From contig NZ_JARFML010000015.1 in the NCBI RefSeq assembly GCF_029167105.1, positions 124,001 to 188,000 on the forward strand: DNA of 64,000 nt, read 5' to 3'. A program made the position numbers and the translations under genes. This DNA comes from Bradyrhizobium yuanmingense. GTDB lineage: Bacteria > Pseudomonadota > Alphaproteobacteria > Rhizobiales > Xanthobacteraceae. The notes under the pieces were generated by a model. The model was not told the DNA's origin. It saw only the letters and a list, made by a program, of their open reading frames with translations, and made no database searches. Within the stretch, counting starts at the first letter, position 1; each line of letters opens with the position of its first letter. Of this stretch, positions 36,497-45,114 are shown one piece after another.

Positions 36497-38056
36497 CTAC
36501 GGCCTGATCGTCATGTTCTCCGGCGGCCCCGGCTTTCGCAGCGGCTCCGCGAGCCGGGCAAACTCGCACAGGAGCGAGCGCGTCTTCCTGGGATCGATGA
36601 TCTCCTCGACCCAGAACTTTTCGGCCGAGCGGAACGGCGAGCGGAGCTTGTTGAGCCGCTCCTCGATCTCCTTCAGCTTCGCCGCCTTGTCTTCCGCCGC
36701 GTCGATGTCGGCGCGGTAGGCGGCTTCGATGCCGCCTTCGAGCGGCAGCGAGCCCCAATAGGCCGAGGGCCAGGCATAGCGAATCGAGAAGCGGTCGGCC
36801 GGCTGGTGCACGACACCGGCGACGCCGAACGCATTGCGCAGGATCACCGTGCACCACGGCACGGTGGTCTGGTTCACCGCCGCCATGGCGCGCACGCCGT
36901 GGCGGATGGTGGCGGCCTTCTCCGCATCGAGGCCGATCATGAAGCCGGGGCAATCCATGAGATAGACGACCGGCAGGTGGAAGGTCTCGGCGAAGTCGAC
37001 CCAGCGCACCACCTTCTGGCAGGCATCCGCGGTCCAGGATCCGCCATAGTGGAAGCTGTCGCTGGCGAGCAGCAGCACCGCCCTGCCCTCGAGCCGCGCG
37101 AGACCGACAATGATCGGCTTGCCGAAATTCTTGGCGACCTCGAAGAACGAGCCCTTGTCGACGACGGACTCGATGATGGGCCGCATCTTGTAGACCTGCT
37201 TGCGGTTGCGCGGCACCGCGTTCATCAGCGCTTCGTCGCTGCGCTCCGGGCTGTCCGTGCAGGGCAAGGTCGGCGGCAGCTCGTAGACCGATGACGGCAG
37301 GTAGGAGAGGAAGCGCCGCGCGCAGGCTAACGCCTCCTCCTCGGTGTCGACGGCGTGATCGACCGCCCCGGCGCGGGTCTGGATGTCGGCGCCGCCAAGC
37401 TCCTCCTTGGTAAGATCCTGCCCCAGCGCCTTCACCACCGGCGGACCCGCGACGAACATCGCGGACTTCCGCGTCATGATGGAATAGTGGCTGGCGGCAA
37501 GACGCGCGGCGCCCAGGCCGGCCACCGAGCCGAGGCCGAGCGCGACCACCGGCACGCGCGACAGGTTCTCCGTCGTGAAGCGATACCAGCGCGTGCCGCC
37601 GATGCCGCCGGGCAGATTGGCCGCGCCCTTGGTCTCGATGGTCTTGACCGAGCCGCCGCCGCCGGAGCCTTCGATGATGCGGACGATGGGCAGCCGGAAA
37701 TCGTGCGCCATCTCCTCCGCCATCAGCGGCTTGGCCGAGATCGACGCATCCGCCGAGCCGCCGCGCACGGTGAAATCATCACCGACCACGACCAATGTGC
37801 GGCCGTCGACGCGCGCGCGGCCGAACACGCAATTGGCCGGCGTGAGCTTCTTCAGATCGCCGCTGGAATCGTACTCACCGATGCCGGAGACGGCACCGAT
37901 CTCGTGAAAGCTGCCCTTGTCGATCAGCTTGTCGATACGCTCCCGAACAGTCAGCCGGCCCTGGTCATGCTGTCGCTTGACCTTGTCAACGCCGCCCATC
38001 TCCCGCGCGAAGGCTTCGCGCCGGGCGAGCTCGTCGAGTTCCGGCTTCCAGTTCAT
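36497..38056 (-). CDS. Acyl-CoA carboxylase, carboxyltransferase (beta) subunit
   Basis: The 519-residue protein has both crotonase-like halves of the propionyl/methylcrotonyl-CoA carboxylase beta family. The N-terminus LARREAFAREMGG is followed by GRLTVRERIDKLIDKGSF. The first-half oxyanion region is SGGGGSVKTIE and the second half has MDCPGFMIGLDAEK. It transfers CO2 from a biotinylated carrier to an acyl-CoA. Only the 73-residue carrier gene is near; no biotin carboxylase gene is in the window. The start has GGAGGGAGTGA before it and lies 71 bp inside the 3' end of the IclR gene. Confidence 0.94.
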   Translation of the reverse strand: MNWKPELDELARREAFAREMGGVDKVKRQHDQGRLTVRERIDKLIDKGSFHEIGAVSGIGEYDSSGDLKKLTPANCVFGRARVDGRTLVVVGDDFTVRGGSADASISAKPLMAEEMAHDFRLPIVRIIEGSGGGGSVKTIETKGAANLPGGIGGTRWYRFTTENLSRVPVVALGLGSVAGLGAARLAASHYSIMTRKSAMFVAGPPVVKALGQDLTKEELGGADIQTRAGAVDHAVDTEEEALACARRFLSYLPSSVYELPPTLPCTDSPERSDEALMNAVPRNRKQVYKMRPIIESVVDKGSFFEVAKNFGKPIIVGLARLEGRAVLLLASDSFHYGGSWTADACQKVVRWVDFAETFHLPVVYLMDCPGFMIGLDAEKAATIRHGVRAMAAVNQTTVPWCTVILRNAFGVAGVVHQPADRFSIRYAWPSAYWGSLPLEGGIEAAYRADIDAAEDKAAKLKEIEERLNKLRSPFRSAEKFWVEEIIDPRKTRSLLCEFARLAEPLRKPGPPENMTIRP

Positions 38057-38960
38057 TCACTCCCTCCGAATGGATCGGCTTGTTATTGTTGTGCACGGCC
38101 ATGGCGACCGGCTTACGCGAGATACGGTTGTTGAAGGCGTCGCCTTCCGCGCCTTCCATCAGGCTTCCGAGCGAGCGGCCAAGCTGGAGCATCCGCGGTG
38201 CGACTTCGTCGTGCAGACGCTGCTCGTCATACATCGCCGACAGAAGACCGATCGTGATGACGACGAAGGTCTGGTACTGCGGCGACCAGATCGGCACCGC
38301 GAGGCCGTTGATGTGCGGGCTCCAGAGGCCGCAGGCGACGACATAGCCGCGCTCGCGCAGCATCTGCCGGTTGGCCTCGATGCGGGGCTTGAGAATCTTC
38401 GCAGCCTCGGGGGCTTCGCGCTCCATGTCTGCGACGAAGGCGTCTCCGATTTCCGGCGCGAGCGCCGCGGTGTAGGCCGCACCCGCAGCGGTCGAGGCCA
38501 TCGAGATGCGGCTGCCGGTGCCCTCGTGCAAACCGAGCGCGTTCGGCGAGCGCGCGAACTGGAGATAGACGAGATGGAAGCGGTCGGGGACGACGAACCC
38601 GACGGTGCCCGGCAGCTGTTCGGCGACTTCCTGCAGCCGTTGGCGAATCATGCTGCGCAGCTGCGCGCCCTTCATCATCGAGGCGCTCATCGCGACCGCG
38701 CTCGGGCCGATGCGATACTTCTGATCGCGCGGGAGATACACGAGCTGGCCCATGCGGGTCAGCGTATGCGTGAGCCGCGACACCGTCGAGCGCGGCAGAC
38801 CGCAGCGATTTGAAATCTCGAGATTGCCGAGTCGCGCCTCGTGGCCCTCGAAGCATCGCAACACGTCGAACGCGCGCGACACCACCTGGATCACATCACC
38901 CTCACCGGCTTCGCCAGCGAGCGCACCTTGCCTGCTCAACCGCTCCGAACGTCGTCCCAT
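37986..38960 (-). CDS. IclR-family transcriptional regulator with extended C-terminus
   Basis: The 324-residue protein has an N-terminal winged helix (RAFDVLRCFEG, then NRCGLPRSTVSRLTHTL) and the IclR ligand domain ending near LGSLMEGAEG. A further ~48-residue polar tail (from NNRISRKPV on) is beyond the usual family length. Its last 71 bases overlap the carboxylase gene in another frame. I use ATG 38960, behind TAGGGATC. A start at 39002 would put the operator-like palindromes at 38977-39000 inside the gene. It is divergent from the biotin carrier gene. Confidence 0.88.
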   Translation of the reverse strand: MGRRSERLSRQGALAGEAGEGDVIQVVSRAFDVLRCFEGHEARLGNLEISNRCGLPRSTVSRLTHTLTRMGQLVYLPRDQKYRIGPSAVAMSASMMKGAQLRSMIRQRLQEVAEQLPGTVGFVVPDRFHLVYLQFARSPNALGLHEGTGSRISMASTAAGAAYTAALAPEIGDAFVADMEREAPEAAKILKPRIEANRQMLRERGYVVACGLWSPHINGLAVPIWSPQYQTFVVITIGLLSAMYDEQRLHDEVAPRMLQLGRSLGSLMEGAEGDAFNNRISRKPVAMAVHNNNKPIHSEGVNELEAGTRRARPARSLRAGDGRR

Positions 38961-38976
38961 GATCCCTACCGTTGTG

Positions 38977-39000
38977 TTCCGCTGTGCGGAATTAAATTCC
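38977..39000. promoter_or_regulatory. Overlapping palindromes between iclR and the biotin carrier gene, candidate IclR operator
   Basis: TTCCGC-TGT-GCGGAA (38977-38991) is a perfect inverted repeat. GGAATT-A-AATTCC (38988-39000) is a second one sharing the middle GGAA half. They begin 17 bp upstream of the IclR ATG and end 56 bp before the carrier ATG. Three spaced half-sites suit the dimer-of-dimers binding known for IclR proteins. Confidence 0.6.
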
Positions 39001-39055
39001 ACTTGCAGACGACGCTACCTCAGGCATTTTGCGACGACAACAAAAAGGCGATGGC

Positions 39056-39277
39056 ATGCCAGAAATTAAGATCGTCACGGAGGTCGCGGGACGCATCTGC
39101 GCAACTCCCGTGCAAGTTGGAGGAACCGTCGCGGATGGCGATGACGTTGTGGTGGTCGAAGCGATGAAGATGGAGATCCCGGTGCCCTCGCCCGCAACCG
39201 GCACGATTACATCGCTTCTCGTGAAGGTCGATGACGTCGTTGCAGAGGGACAGGCGATCGCGATCGTTGCGAGTTGA
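39056..39277 (+). CDS. Biotin carboxyl carrier protein (stand-alone biotinyl domain)
   Basis: The 73-residue protein is just a biotinyl/lipoyl fold. The biotinylated Lys is in VEAMKMEIPV, the canonical EAMKM motif. It carries carboxy-biotin between a biotin carboxylase and the carboxyltransferase, presumably the one at 36497. It begins at ATG 39056 behind a weak Shine-Dalgarno; an overlapping ATG at 39051 is in another frame. It is divergent from the IclR gene. Confidence 0.93.
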   Translation: MPEIKIVTEVAGRICATPVQVGGTVADGDDVVVVEAMKMEIPVPSPATGTITSLLVKVDDVVAEGQAIAIVAS

Positions 39278-39372
39278 GCGTCTTATCCGGTCTTTTCCGC
39301 GACAATCTGTCAGCCGCGTTCGTGCATGCTCGTTACGGCGTTGCCATCGCTTCATCGCGGTGACATGATCGG

Positions 39373-39399
39373 TTTCAAACAAACGTTGTTTCAAACAAA
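39373..39399. repeat. Direct repeat TTTCAAACAAA x2 upstream of the TAXI gene
   Basis: TTTCAAACAAA occurs at 39373-39383 and 39389-39399, a 16-bp period, 44 bp before the TAXI start. The middle, AAACAAACGTTGTTTC, is also a near-palindrome with a one-base bulge. It may be a second regulator site. No matching site was found elsewhere by eye. Confidence 0.4.
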
Positions 39400-39443
39400 G
39401 AATGAAAATCTTCGCGCCAAAGCGAGGATCATTGGAGGGAAAC

Positions 39444-40610
39444 ATGCTTCGTGGGCTGCTCGTGCTCGCGCCTGCTCTGGTGGCGGGCATTTCTTTTGCG
39501 TCTACACGCTATTCGTTCGCCGAAGACATCAAGCTGCCGGCGACATTGACGTTCACCGCCTATGACACCGGCACCGCCGGCTTCAACATCGCGGTCGGCG
39601 TCGGCAAGATGATGAAGGACAAGTACGGCACCGACGTGCGCGTGCTCCCCGCAGGCAACGACGTCGCGCGCCTCGCGCCGCTGCGCGCCAAGCGCGCGGT
39701 TTCCGCGGCAATGGGGTCGGGCACCTACTTCGCGCAGGAAGGCGTGTTCGAGTTCGGCTCGAAGGAATGGGGTCCGCAGCCGCTGCAGACCCTGCTCTCG
39801 ACCGTCGACTGCAATTGCGCCTCGCTTGCGGTGGCCGCCGACACCGGCGTGAAGGAGCTGAAGGACCTCAAGGGCAAGCGCGTCGGCTTCGTGGTCGGCT
39901 CGCCCGCGCTGAACCAGAACTCGCTCGCGGTGCTCGCCTTCGCCGGGCTGACGCAAAAGGACGTCAAGGCCGTCGAGTTCGCCAGCTACGGCGCGATGTG
40001 GAAAGGGCTGATCAACAACGACGTCGATGCCGCCTTCGGCACCACCATCACCGGTCCCGCCAAGGAGGCCGAGGCTTCGCCGCGCGGGTTGATCTGGCCG
40101 CCGCTGCCCGCCAAGGACAAGGAGGGTTGGGCGCGGATGCAGAAGGTCGGCTCGTTCTTCTTCCCGCAGCTTGCGACCTGCGGCGCCGGCATCTCGCCGG
40201 AGAAGCCGATCGAGCTCGGCAATTATCCCTACCCGATCTTCGTCGCCTACGCCTCGCAACCGGCCGACCAGGTCTATGCGATCACCAAGGCGATGATCGT
40301 CAACTACGACGCTTATAAGGACTCCGCGCCCGGCGCCGGCGGACTCGCGGCCAACCGCCAGACCAAGAACTGGGTGGTGCCGGTGCATCCCGGCGCGGTG
40401 AAGGCGTTGAAAGAGGCCGGCCAATGGAGCGACGCTCAGGAGGCACACAACAACCAGCTGATCAAGCGGCAGGAGGTGCTGGCGGCCGCCTGGGCCGATT
40501 ACGGCAAGTCCAATCCGCCGTCGGACGACAAGGCGTTCCTCGAAGGCTGGACGAAGGCGCGTGCCGCGGCGCTGGCGAAAGCGGGCATGCCGAACGGGTT
40601 CGAGGAATAG
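39444..40610 (+). CDS. TAXI-family TRAP transporter substrate-binding protein
   Basis: The 388-residue periplasmic protein begins with a signal peptide (LRGLLVLAPALVAGISFAS) and has TAXI-family text: FTAYDTGTAGFNIAVGVGKM, LPAGNDVARLAPLRA, and the GSGTYFAQEG segment. It would bind an organic acid and deliver it to the fused TRAP permease encoded 232 bp downstream. Start ATG 39444 has an excellent Shine-Dalgarno, GGAGGGAAAC. The ligand is unknown. A family D repeat separates it from the permease gene. Confidence 0.93.
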   Translation: MLRGLLVLAPALVAGISFASTRYSFAEDIKLPATLTFTAYDTGTAGFNIAVGVGKMMKDKYGTDVRVLPAGNDVARLAPLRAKRAVSAAMGSGTYFAQEGVFEFGSKEWGPQPLQTLLSTVDCNCASLAVAADTGVKELKDLKGKRVGFVVGSPALNQNSLAVLAFAGLTQKDVKAVEFASYGAMWKGLINNDVDAAFGTTITGPAKEAEASPRGLIWPPLPAKDKEGWARMQKVGSFFFPQLATCGAGISPEKPIELGNYPYPIFVAYASQPADQVYAITKAMIVNYDAYKDSAPGAGGLAANRQTKNWVVPVHPGAVKALKEAGQWSDAQEAHNNQLIKRQEVLAAAWADYGKSNPPSDDKAFLEGWTKARAAALAKAGMPNGFEE

Positions 40611-40650
40611 AGCGGGATGAGCTCTTCCGTTACCAGGTACGAGAGGCGCT

Positions 40651-40767
40651 CCCTCTCCCACTTGCGGGAGAGGGTTGGGGAGAGGGTGTCTCTGCAGTGG
40701 GAGTCCCCCAGAGGAGAGAGCCCTCACCCGCCGCGTTGCGGCGACCTCTCCCGCAAGCGGGAGAGGT
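40651..40767. repeat. Intergenic palindromic repeat, family D, inside the TRAP operon
   Basis: The left end CCCTCTCCCACTTGCGGGAG and right end CTCCCGCAAGCGGGAGAGG pair, and GGTTGGGGAGAGGGTG faces AGCCCTCACCCG. Placed between the binding-protein and permease genes, it could stabilise the upstream transcript so that more binding protein is made. Confidence 0.8.
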
Positions 40768-40842
40768 TAAGGAGCCCGCGGCCCTATCGAGCCAACCAAC
40801 ACCCATTCGCCTAGTTTAGTTACCAGCCCACGCGCGGGATCG

Positions 40843-42909
40843 ATGATGCCTTCTTCCACCTCCACCGCCTCGGCCAAGCGGGTCGTGTTCGACGATCCGC
40901 ATGGCGCGGCCGGCAACATGCAGGAGGCGGAGGTGACGCGGGTGCGCACGTTGCGCGGCGCGTGGCGCTGGACGCTGATTGTTGCGACCGCCGCGACGAT
41001 CCTGCTCTGCATCAACCAGCAATTCTCGCTGCGCTTCTTCGTCGGATACACCCAGCTCAACACGGAGTATTTCTATCTCCTGATCGCATTGATGCTGCCG
41101 TTCACGTTCCTGATCTTTCCGGGCACCGGACGCGCGCCGCTCGACCGCGTTCCCTGGTATGACCTCGTCTTGTTCGTCGCGACCTTCGCGGCATCCCTCA
41201 TGCTGATGTCGAATGTCCGCAAGGCGGCGGAGGCCGGCTGGGAATTCGGCGGCGCGCCCAACACGGTGATCGCCGCAGGCCTCGTGATGTGGGTGATGCT
41301 GATGGAAGCGTTGCGCCGCACCGGCGGCTGGAGCCTGCTCCTCAGCGTGCTGCCCTTCACCGTCTATCCGCTGTTCGCCGAGGCCGGCTGGCTCGGGCCG
41401 TTCCGCGGCACACAGTCGACGCTGGAGCAGGCCACCGCCTATCATGTGCTCTCGGGCGAGAGCCTGCTCGGCATTCCCATCCAGGCCTTCGCCGACACCG
41501 TGATCGGCTTTTTGGTATTCGGCACCGCGCTGATGATGACGGGGGCGGGAAAATTCTTCATCAATCTCGCCTTCGCGCTGTGCGGCACCTTCCGCGGCGG
41601 CGCGGCAAAAGTCTGCATCTTTGCCAGCGGCCTGCTCGGCATGATGTCCGGCTCGATCATCTCCAACGTGCTCACCGCGGGAACCATGACCATCCCCGTG
41701 ATGAAAAAGAGCGGCTTCCGCGCGTCCTATGCCGCCGCGATCGAGGCCTGCGCCTCGACCGGCGCGGTGCTGGCGCCACCGGTGATGGGCGCGACCGCCT
41801 TCGTCATCGCGCAATTCCTCAACGTCAGCTACGCCGACGTCGCGGTCGCCGCGATCATTCCCGCAGTGCTCTACTATGTCGGCCTGTTCATGCAGGTCGA
41901 TGCCTATGCCGCCCGCCACAAGCTGAAGGGCATTCCGCGCGCCGAGCTGCCGCGGATCATGGACACGATCAAGGACGGCTGGTACTACGTCTTCGTCATC
42001 GCGCTTCTGATCGTGATGCTGCTCTACTTCAAGCGTGAGAGCCACGCGCCGTTTTACGCCACCGCGCTGCTGCTGGTGCTCAACCAGTTCTTCTCCAAGG
42101 ACACGCGCTGGACATTTGCGACGATCGGCAAGTTCCTGGAGGTCAACGGCCGCACCTTCGTCGAGCTGGTCGGCATCCTCGCCGGCTGCGGCCTGCTGAT
42201 CGGCGCGTTCTCGATGACGGGCGTGGTGTCGAGCCTTGCCAACGACCTCCTGCACATCGCCGGCGACAACGCCTTCCTGCTGCTTGGCATGTGCGCGCTC
42301 ACCAGCCTCATTCTCGGCCTCGGCCTGACGACGACAGCCTGCTACATCTTCCTCGCCATCCTGGTCGCGCCGGCGCTGGAGAAGCTCGGGCTCAACCGCA
42401 TGGCCGTGCACATGTTCATCTTCTATTGGGGCATGCTGTCGTCGATCACCCCGCCGGTCGCGATCGCCTCCTTCGCAGCTGCCGGCATCGCCGGCTCGCC
42501 GGCAATGAAGACCGGCTGGGAATCGATGTGGGTCGGCAGCATCATCTATTTCCTGCCGTTCTTCTTCGTGCTCAATCCGGCGCTGGTGCTGCAGGGTTCG
42601 AGTCCATACCTCGCCGGGCTCGGCCTGATGGGTCTCGCCGCCTTCGGCACGCTGTTCATCTGCGGCGGCATCCAGGGCTACCAGCCGTTCGTCGGCGACT
42701 TGCGCGGCACAGGCAGCCTGGAATGGCCCATTCGCGTGCTGCTGGTGATCGGCGGCTTCGTGGTGGCGACCCCCGGCGGCGGCATCATGCCGTTGTCGCA
42801 GATGCAGGTGACGTTGGCGGGCCTTGGCATCCTGCTGCCGACGACTCTGATCGCGCTTCTGCTGGTCCGGCGCCAGCCTGCGATGCCGGACGGGTTGCGC
42901 GTACCCTGA
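40843..42909 (+). CDS. TRAP transporter permease, fused 4TM/12TM
   Basis: The 688-residue inner-membrane protein fuses the small (about 4 helices) and large (about 12 helices) TRAP permease subunits, the usual form paired with TAXI binding proteins. The large-domain signature includes GGAAKVCIFASGLLGMMSGS and TGAVLAPPVMGATAFVIA. Uptake would be driven by an ion gradient. ATG 40843 or the adjacent 40846. It is the last gene of the IclR-linked cluster. Confidence 0.94.
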   Translation: MMPSSTSTASAKRVVFDDPHGAAGNMQEAEVTRVRTLRGAWRWTLIVATAATILLCINQQFSLRFFVGYTQLNTEYFYLLIALMLPFTFLIFPGTGRAPLDRVPWYDLVLFVATFAASLMLMSNVRKAAEAGWEFGGAPNTVIAAGLVMWVMLMEALRRTGGWSLLLSVLPFTVYPLFAEAGWLGPFRGTQSTLEQATAYHVLSGESLLGIPIQAFADTVIGFLVFGTALMMTGAGKFFINLAFALCGTFRGGAAKVCIFASGLLGMMSGSIISNVLTAGTMTIPVMKKSGFRASYAAAIEACASTGAVLAPPVMGATAFVIAQFLNVSYADVAVAAIIPAVLYYVGLFMQVDAYAARHKLKGIPRAELPRIMDTIKDGWYYVFVIALLIVMLLYFKRESHAPFYATALLLVLNQFFSKDTRWTFATIGKFLEVNGRTFVELVGILAGCGLLIGAFSMTGVVSSLANDLLHIAGDNAFLLLGMCALTSLILGLGLTTTACYIFLAILVAPALEKLGLNRMAVHMFIFYWGMLSSITPPVAIASFAAAGIAGSPAMKTGWESMWVGSIIYFLPFFFVLNPALVLQGSSPYLAGLGLMGLAAFGTLFICGGIQGYQPFVGDLRGTGSLEWPIRVLLVIGGFVVATPGGGIMPLSQMQVTLAGLGILLPTTLIALLLVRRQPAMPDGLRVP

Positions 42910-42930
42910 TTGCGTTGCACAAGGGAGGCG

Positions 42931-44778
42931 ATGAAACCGCTCTCGCCTCTCGCCACTGCCTGGACCCGCTCGAAGCCGCCCTTGCTGCGGTTCCTGGACA
43001 ATTGCCTCAGCGAATTCTCCGCCGAAACGTCAGGCCATGTCGCCGACTACATTCCCGAGCTCAGCAAGGCCGACCCTGCCTATTTCGGCATCAGCCTGGC
43101 GACGCTGGACGGCCATGTCTATGAAGTCGGCGACTCCAGAGTGCCCTTCACCATCCAGTCGATGTCGAAACCCTTCGTGTTCGCGCTGGCGCTGGACCTG
43201 CTCGGCGCCAGCAAGGTCGAAGGCGCGATCGGCGTCGAGCCCTCCGGCGATCCCTTTAACTCGATCCGGCTCAATTCCGAGAATCATCCGTTCAACCCGA
43301 TGGTCAATGCCGGCGCGATCGCCTGCACCGGGCTGATCTACGACAGCAAGGGCGCGGAGGCGTTCGAGCAGATCCGCCTTGCGCTCAGCCGTTTTGCAGG
43401 ACGCGACCTTTCCGTTGACGAGGCGGTCTTTGCTTCCGAAAGCCAGACCGGCGACCGCAACCGCGCCATCGGCTATCTGCTCAAGACCAACGCGGTAATC
43501 TCGGACAACGTCGCCGGCGTGCTCGACGTCTATTTCCGGCAATGCGCCGTGCTGGTGACCGCGCGCGACATCGCGGTGATGGCGGCAACGCTCGCCAATC
43601 GCGGCATCAATCCGGTCACCGGCGAGCAGGTGCTGAGTCCTTACGCGATCTCGCGCACGCTGTCGGTGATGACGTCGTCGGGCATGTACGACTATGCCGG
43701 CGAGTGGATCTACCGGATCGGCATCCCCGCCAAGAGCGGCGTCGGCGGCGGCATCCTGGCCGCGCTCCCTGCCCGCCTCGGCCTCGGCAGCTATTCGCCC
43801 AAACTCGACAAGCACGGCAACAGCGTGCGCGGCATCAGGGTCTGCGAGGCGCTGTCCTCGCATTACGACCTGCACATGCTCAACCGCAGCGACGACGCGC
43901 GCAACGCCGTCATCGCCGACTACGACATCGGCAAGAGCCCGTCGCGCCGCGTGCGCCGCCCGCAGGAGCGCGAGATCCTGGCGGCCCACGAGCAGGAGGT
44001 GCGCATCATCGAGCTGGTCGGCACGCTGTCGCTGTCGGCGGTCGATTACGTCTCGCGCCGGCTCGCGGGACGACCGCGGCCGCAATTCGTGATCTTCGAT
44101 CTGCACCGCGTGACCTCGACTACGCGGGCCGGCGCACGGCTTGTGGCCGAAGCGTTCGAGGAATTGGCCGCGCTGAATGTCACGGTGGTCTTGTCGGGCG
44201 TCCGGCGCGCCTCCAAGGAATGGAATACGTTGCGCGAATGGACCGCCGAGCTGAAGAACGTGCGCGACTTCTATCTGCTCGATACCGCGATCGAATGGGC
44301 CGAAGACCAGATCGTCTATCGCTACGGCGGCTCGATCGATTTTCACGAGACCACCGAGCTTGCCGAACAGCCGCTGCTGACCGGGCTGAGCGAGGAAGAG
44401 CTGACGGATCTCGCTTCGCTCTGCACCATCAGGACCTATCAATCCGGCGCGAAGATCCTCACGGCCGGCGACCCCGCCGATGCCCTGTACTTCCTGCGCA
44501 GCGGCGCCGTGCACGTCACCTTGCCCGACGGCGTCAGGCTGGCGACGCTCACCGCCGGCATGGCGTTCGGCGAGATGGCGCTGCTGGAGCAGACCCGCTC
44601 CGCCGACGTGTTTGCCGACATGGCAGCGACGGCATGCGAGGTCCCGCTGAAGGATTTCGAGCGCTTCCGCAAGCAGCACCCCCGCGCCAGCGAATGCATC
44701 ATGCGCAACCTGGCCCAGCTCCTGGCCGACCGCCTGATCGTCGCCAACGCCAAGGTGGATATTCTGACGGCGACGTGA
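42931..44778 (+). CDS. glsA: Glutaminase fused to STAS and cyclic-nucleotide-binding domains
   Basis: The 615-residue protein has three parts. Residues 1-310: serine-dependent glutaminase of the beta-lactamase fold, with the catalytic Ser-x-x-Lys in IQSMSKPFVF, the NPMVNAGAIA loop and SGVGGGILAALP. About residues 345-455: a STAS domain (EVRIIELVGTLSLSAVDY, FVIFDLHRVTSTTRAGARLV). About 480-610: a cNMP-binding domain (GDPADALYFLRSGAVHV, GMAFGEMALLEQTRSADV). It makes glutamate and ammonia from glutamine; the two extra domains suggest nucleotide or partner control. Start ATG 42931 follows AAGGGAGGCG. Confidence 0.95.
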   Translation: MKPLSPLATAWTRSKPPLLRFLDNCLSEFSAETSGHVADYIPELSKADPAYFGISLATLDGHVYEVGDSRVPFTIQSMSKPFVFALALDLLGASKVEGAIGVEPSGDPFNSIRLNSENHPFNPMVNAGAIACTGLIYDSKGAEAFEQIRLALSRFAGRDLSVDEAVFASESQTGDRNRAIGYLLKTNAVISDNVAGVLDVYFRQCAVLVTARDIAVMAATLANRGINPVTGEQVLSPYAISRTLSVMTSSGMYDYAGEWIYRIGIPAKSGVGGGILAALPARLGLGSYSPKLDKHGNSVRGIRVCEALSSHYDLHMLNRSDDARNAVIADYDIGKSPSRRVRRPQEREILAAHEQEVRIIELVGTLSLSAVDYVSRRLAGRPRPQFVIFDLHRVTSTTRAGARLVAEAFEELAALNVTVVLSGVRRASKEWNTLREWTAELKNVRDFYLLDTAIEWAEDQIVYRYGGSIDFHETTELAEQPLLTGLSEEELTDLASLCTIRTYQSGAKILTAGDPADALYFLRSGAVHVTLPDGVRLATLTAGMAFGEMALLEQTRSADVFADMAATACEVPLKDFERFRKQHPRASECIMRNLAQLLADRLIVANAKVDILTAT

Positions 44779-44786
44779 GCCGCGGC

Positions 44787-45089
44787 CTATCGGCTCGCCG
44801 CTTCGCTGATGCGTCGCCTGATCTTGGCGGCACTGGCATCGAGCAGCGCGGATGGCTGCTGGCCGGTGGCGGCGCACAGGCAGGCCCAGTAGTAGACGAC
44901 ATCGCCGAGCTCTTCGACGAGACCCGCCTTGTCGAGCCAATCGTCGCGCAAGAGCTTCTTGATGTGCTCGGCGACTTCGCCGGCCTCACCGGCAAGGCCG
45001 AGGCCGAGATAGGACAGCCGCTCGTTGGACGGATGCTCTTCGACTTTCGCAATGGTTGCGGCCCAGGCCGCATATTCGTCGATCGTCAT
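44787..45089 (-). CDS. MazG-like nucleotide pyrophosphohydrolase
   Basis: The 100-residue helical protein carries the MazG metal-site pattern: GEAGEVAEHI (ExxE) and EELGDVVYY (ExxD). It would hydrolyse (d)NTPs to monophosphates, a housecleaning role, but the substrate is not known. The start at 45089 has GAGGG at good spacing; the ATG two codons upstream overlaps that site. It converges with the glutaminase gene, 8 bp apart. Confidence 0.88.
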   Translation of the reverse strand: MTIDEYAAWAATIAKVEEHPSNERLSYLGLGLAGEAGEVAEHIKKLLRDDWLDKAGLVEELGDVVYYWACLCAATGQQPSALLDASAAKIRRRISEAASR

Positions 45090-45114
45090 CGGCATCCCTC
45101 GCGCTTGCGTCGAT

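Noticed and set aside
37986..39002. IclR start at 39002
   Set aside because: It would add 14 residues and place both operator-like palindromes inside the coding sequence; ATG 38960 has AGGGATC in front and a typical N-terminus.
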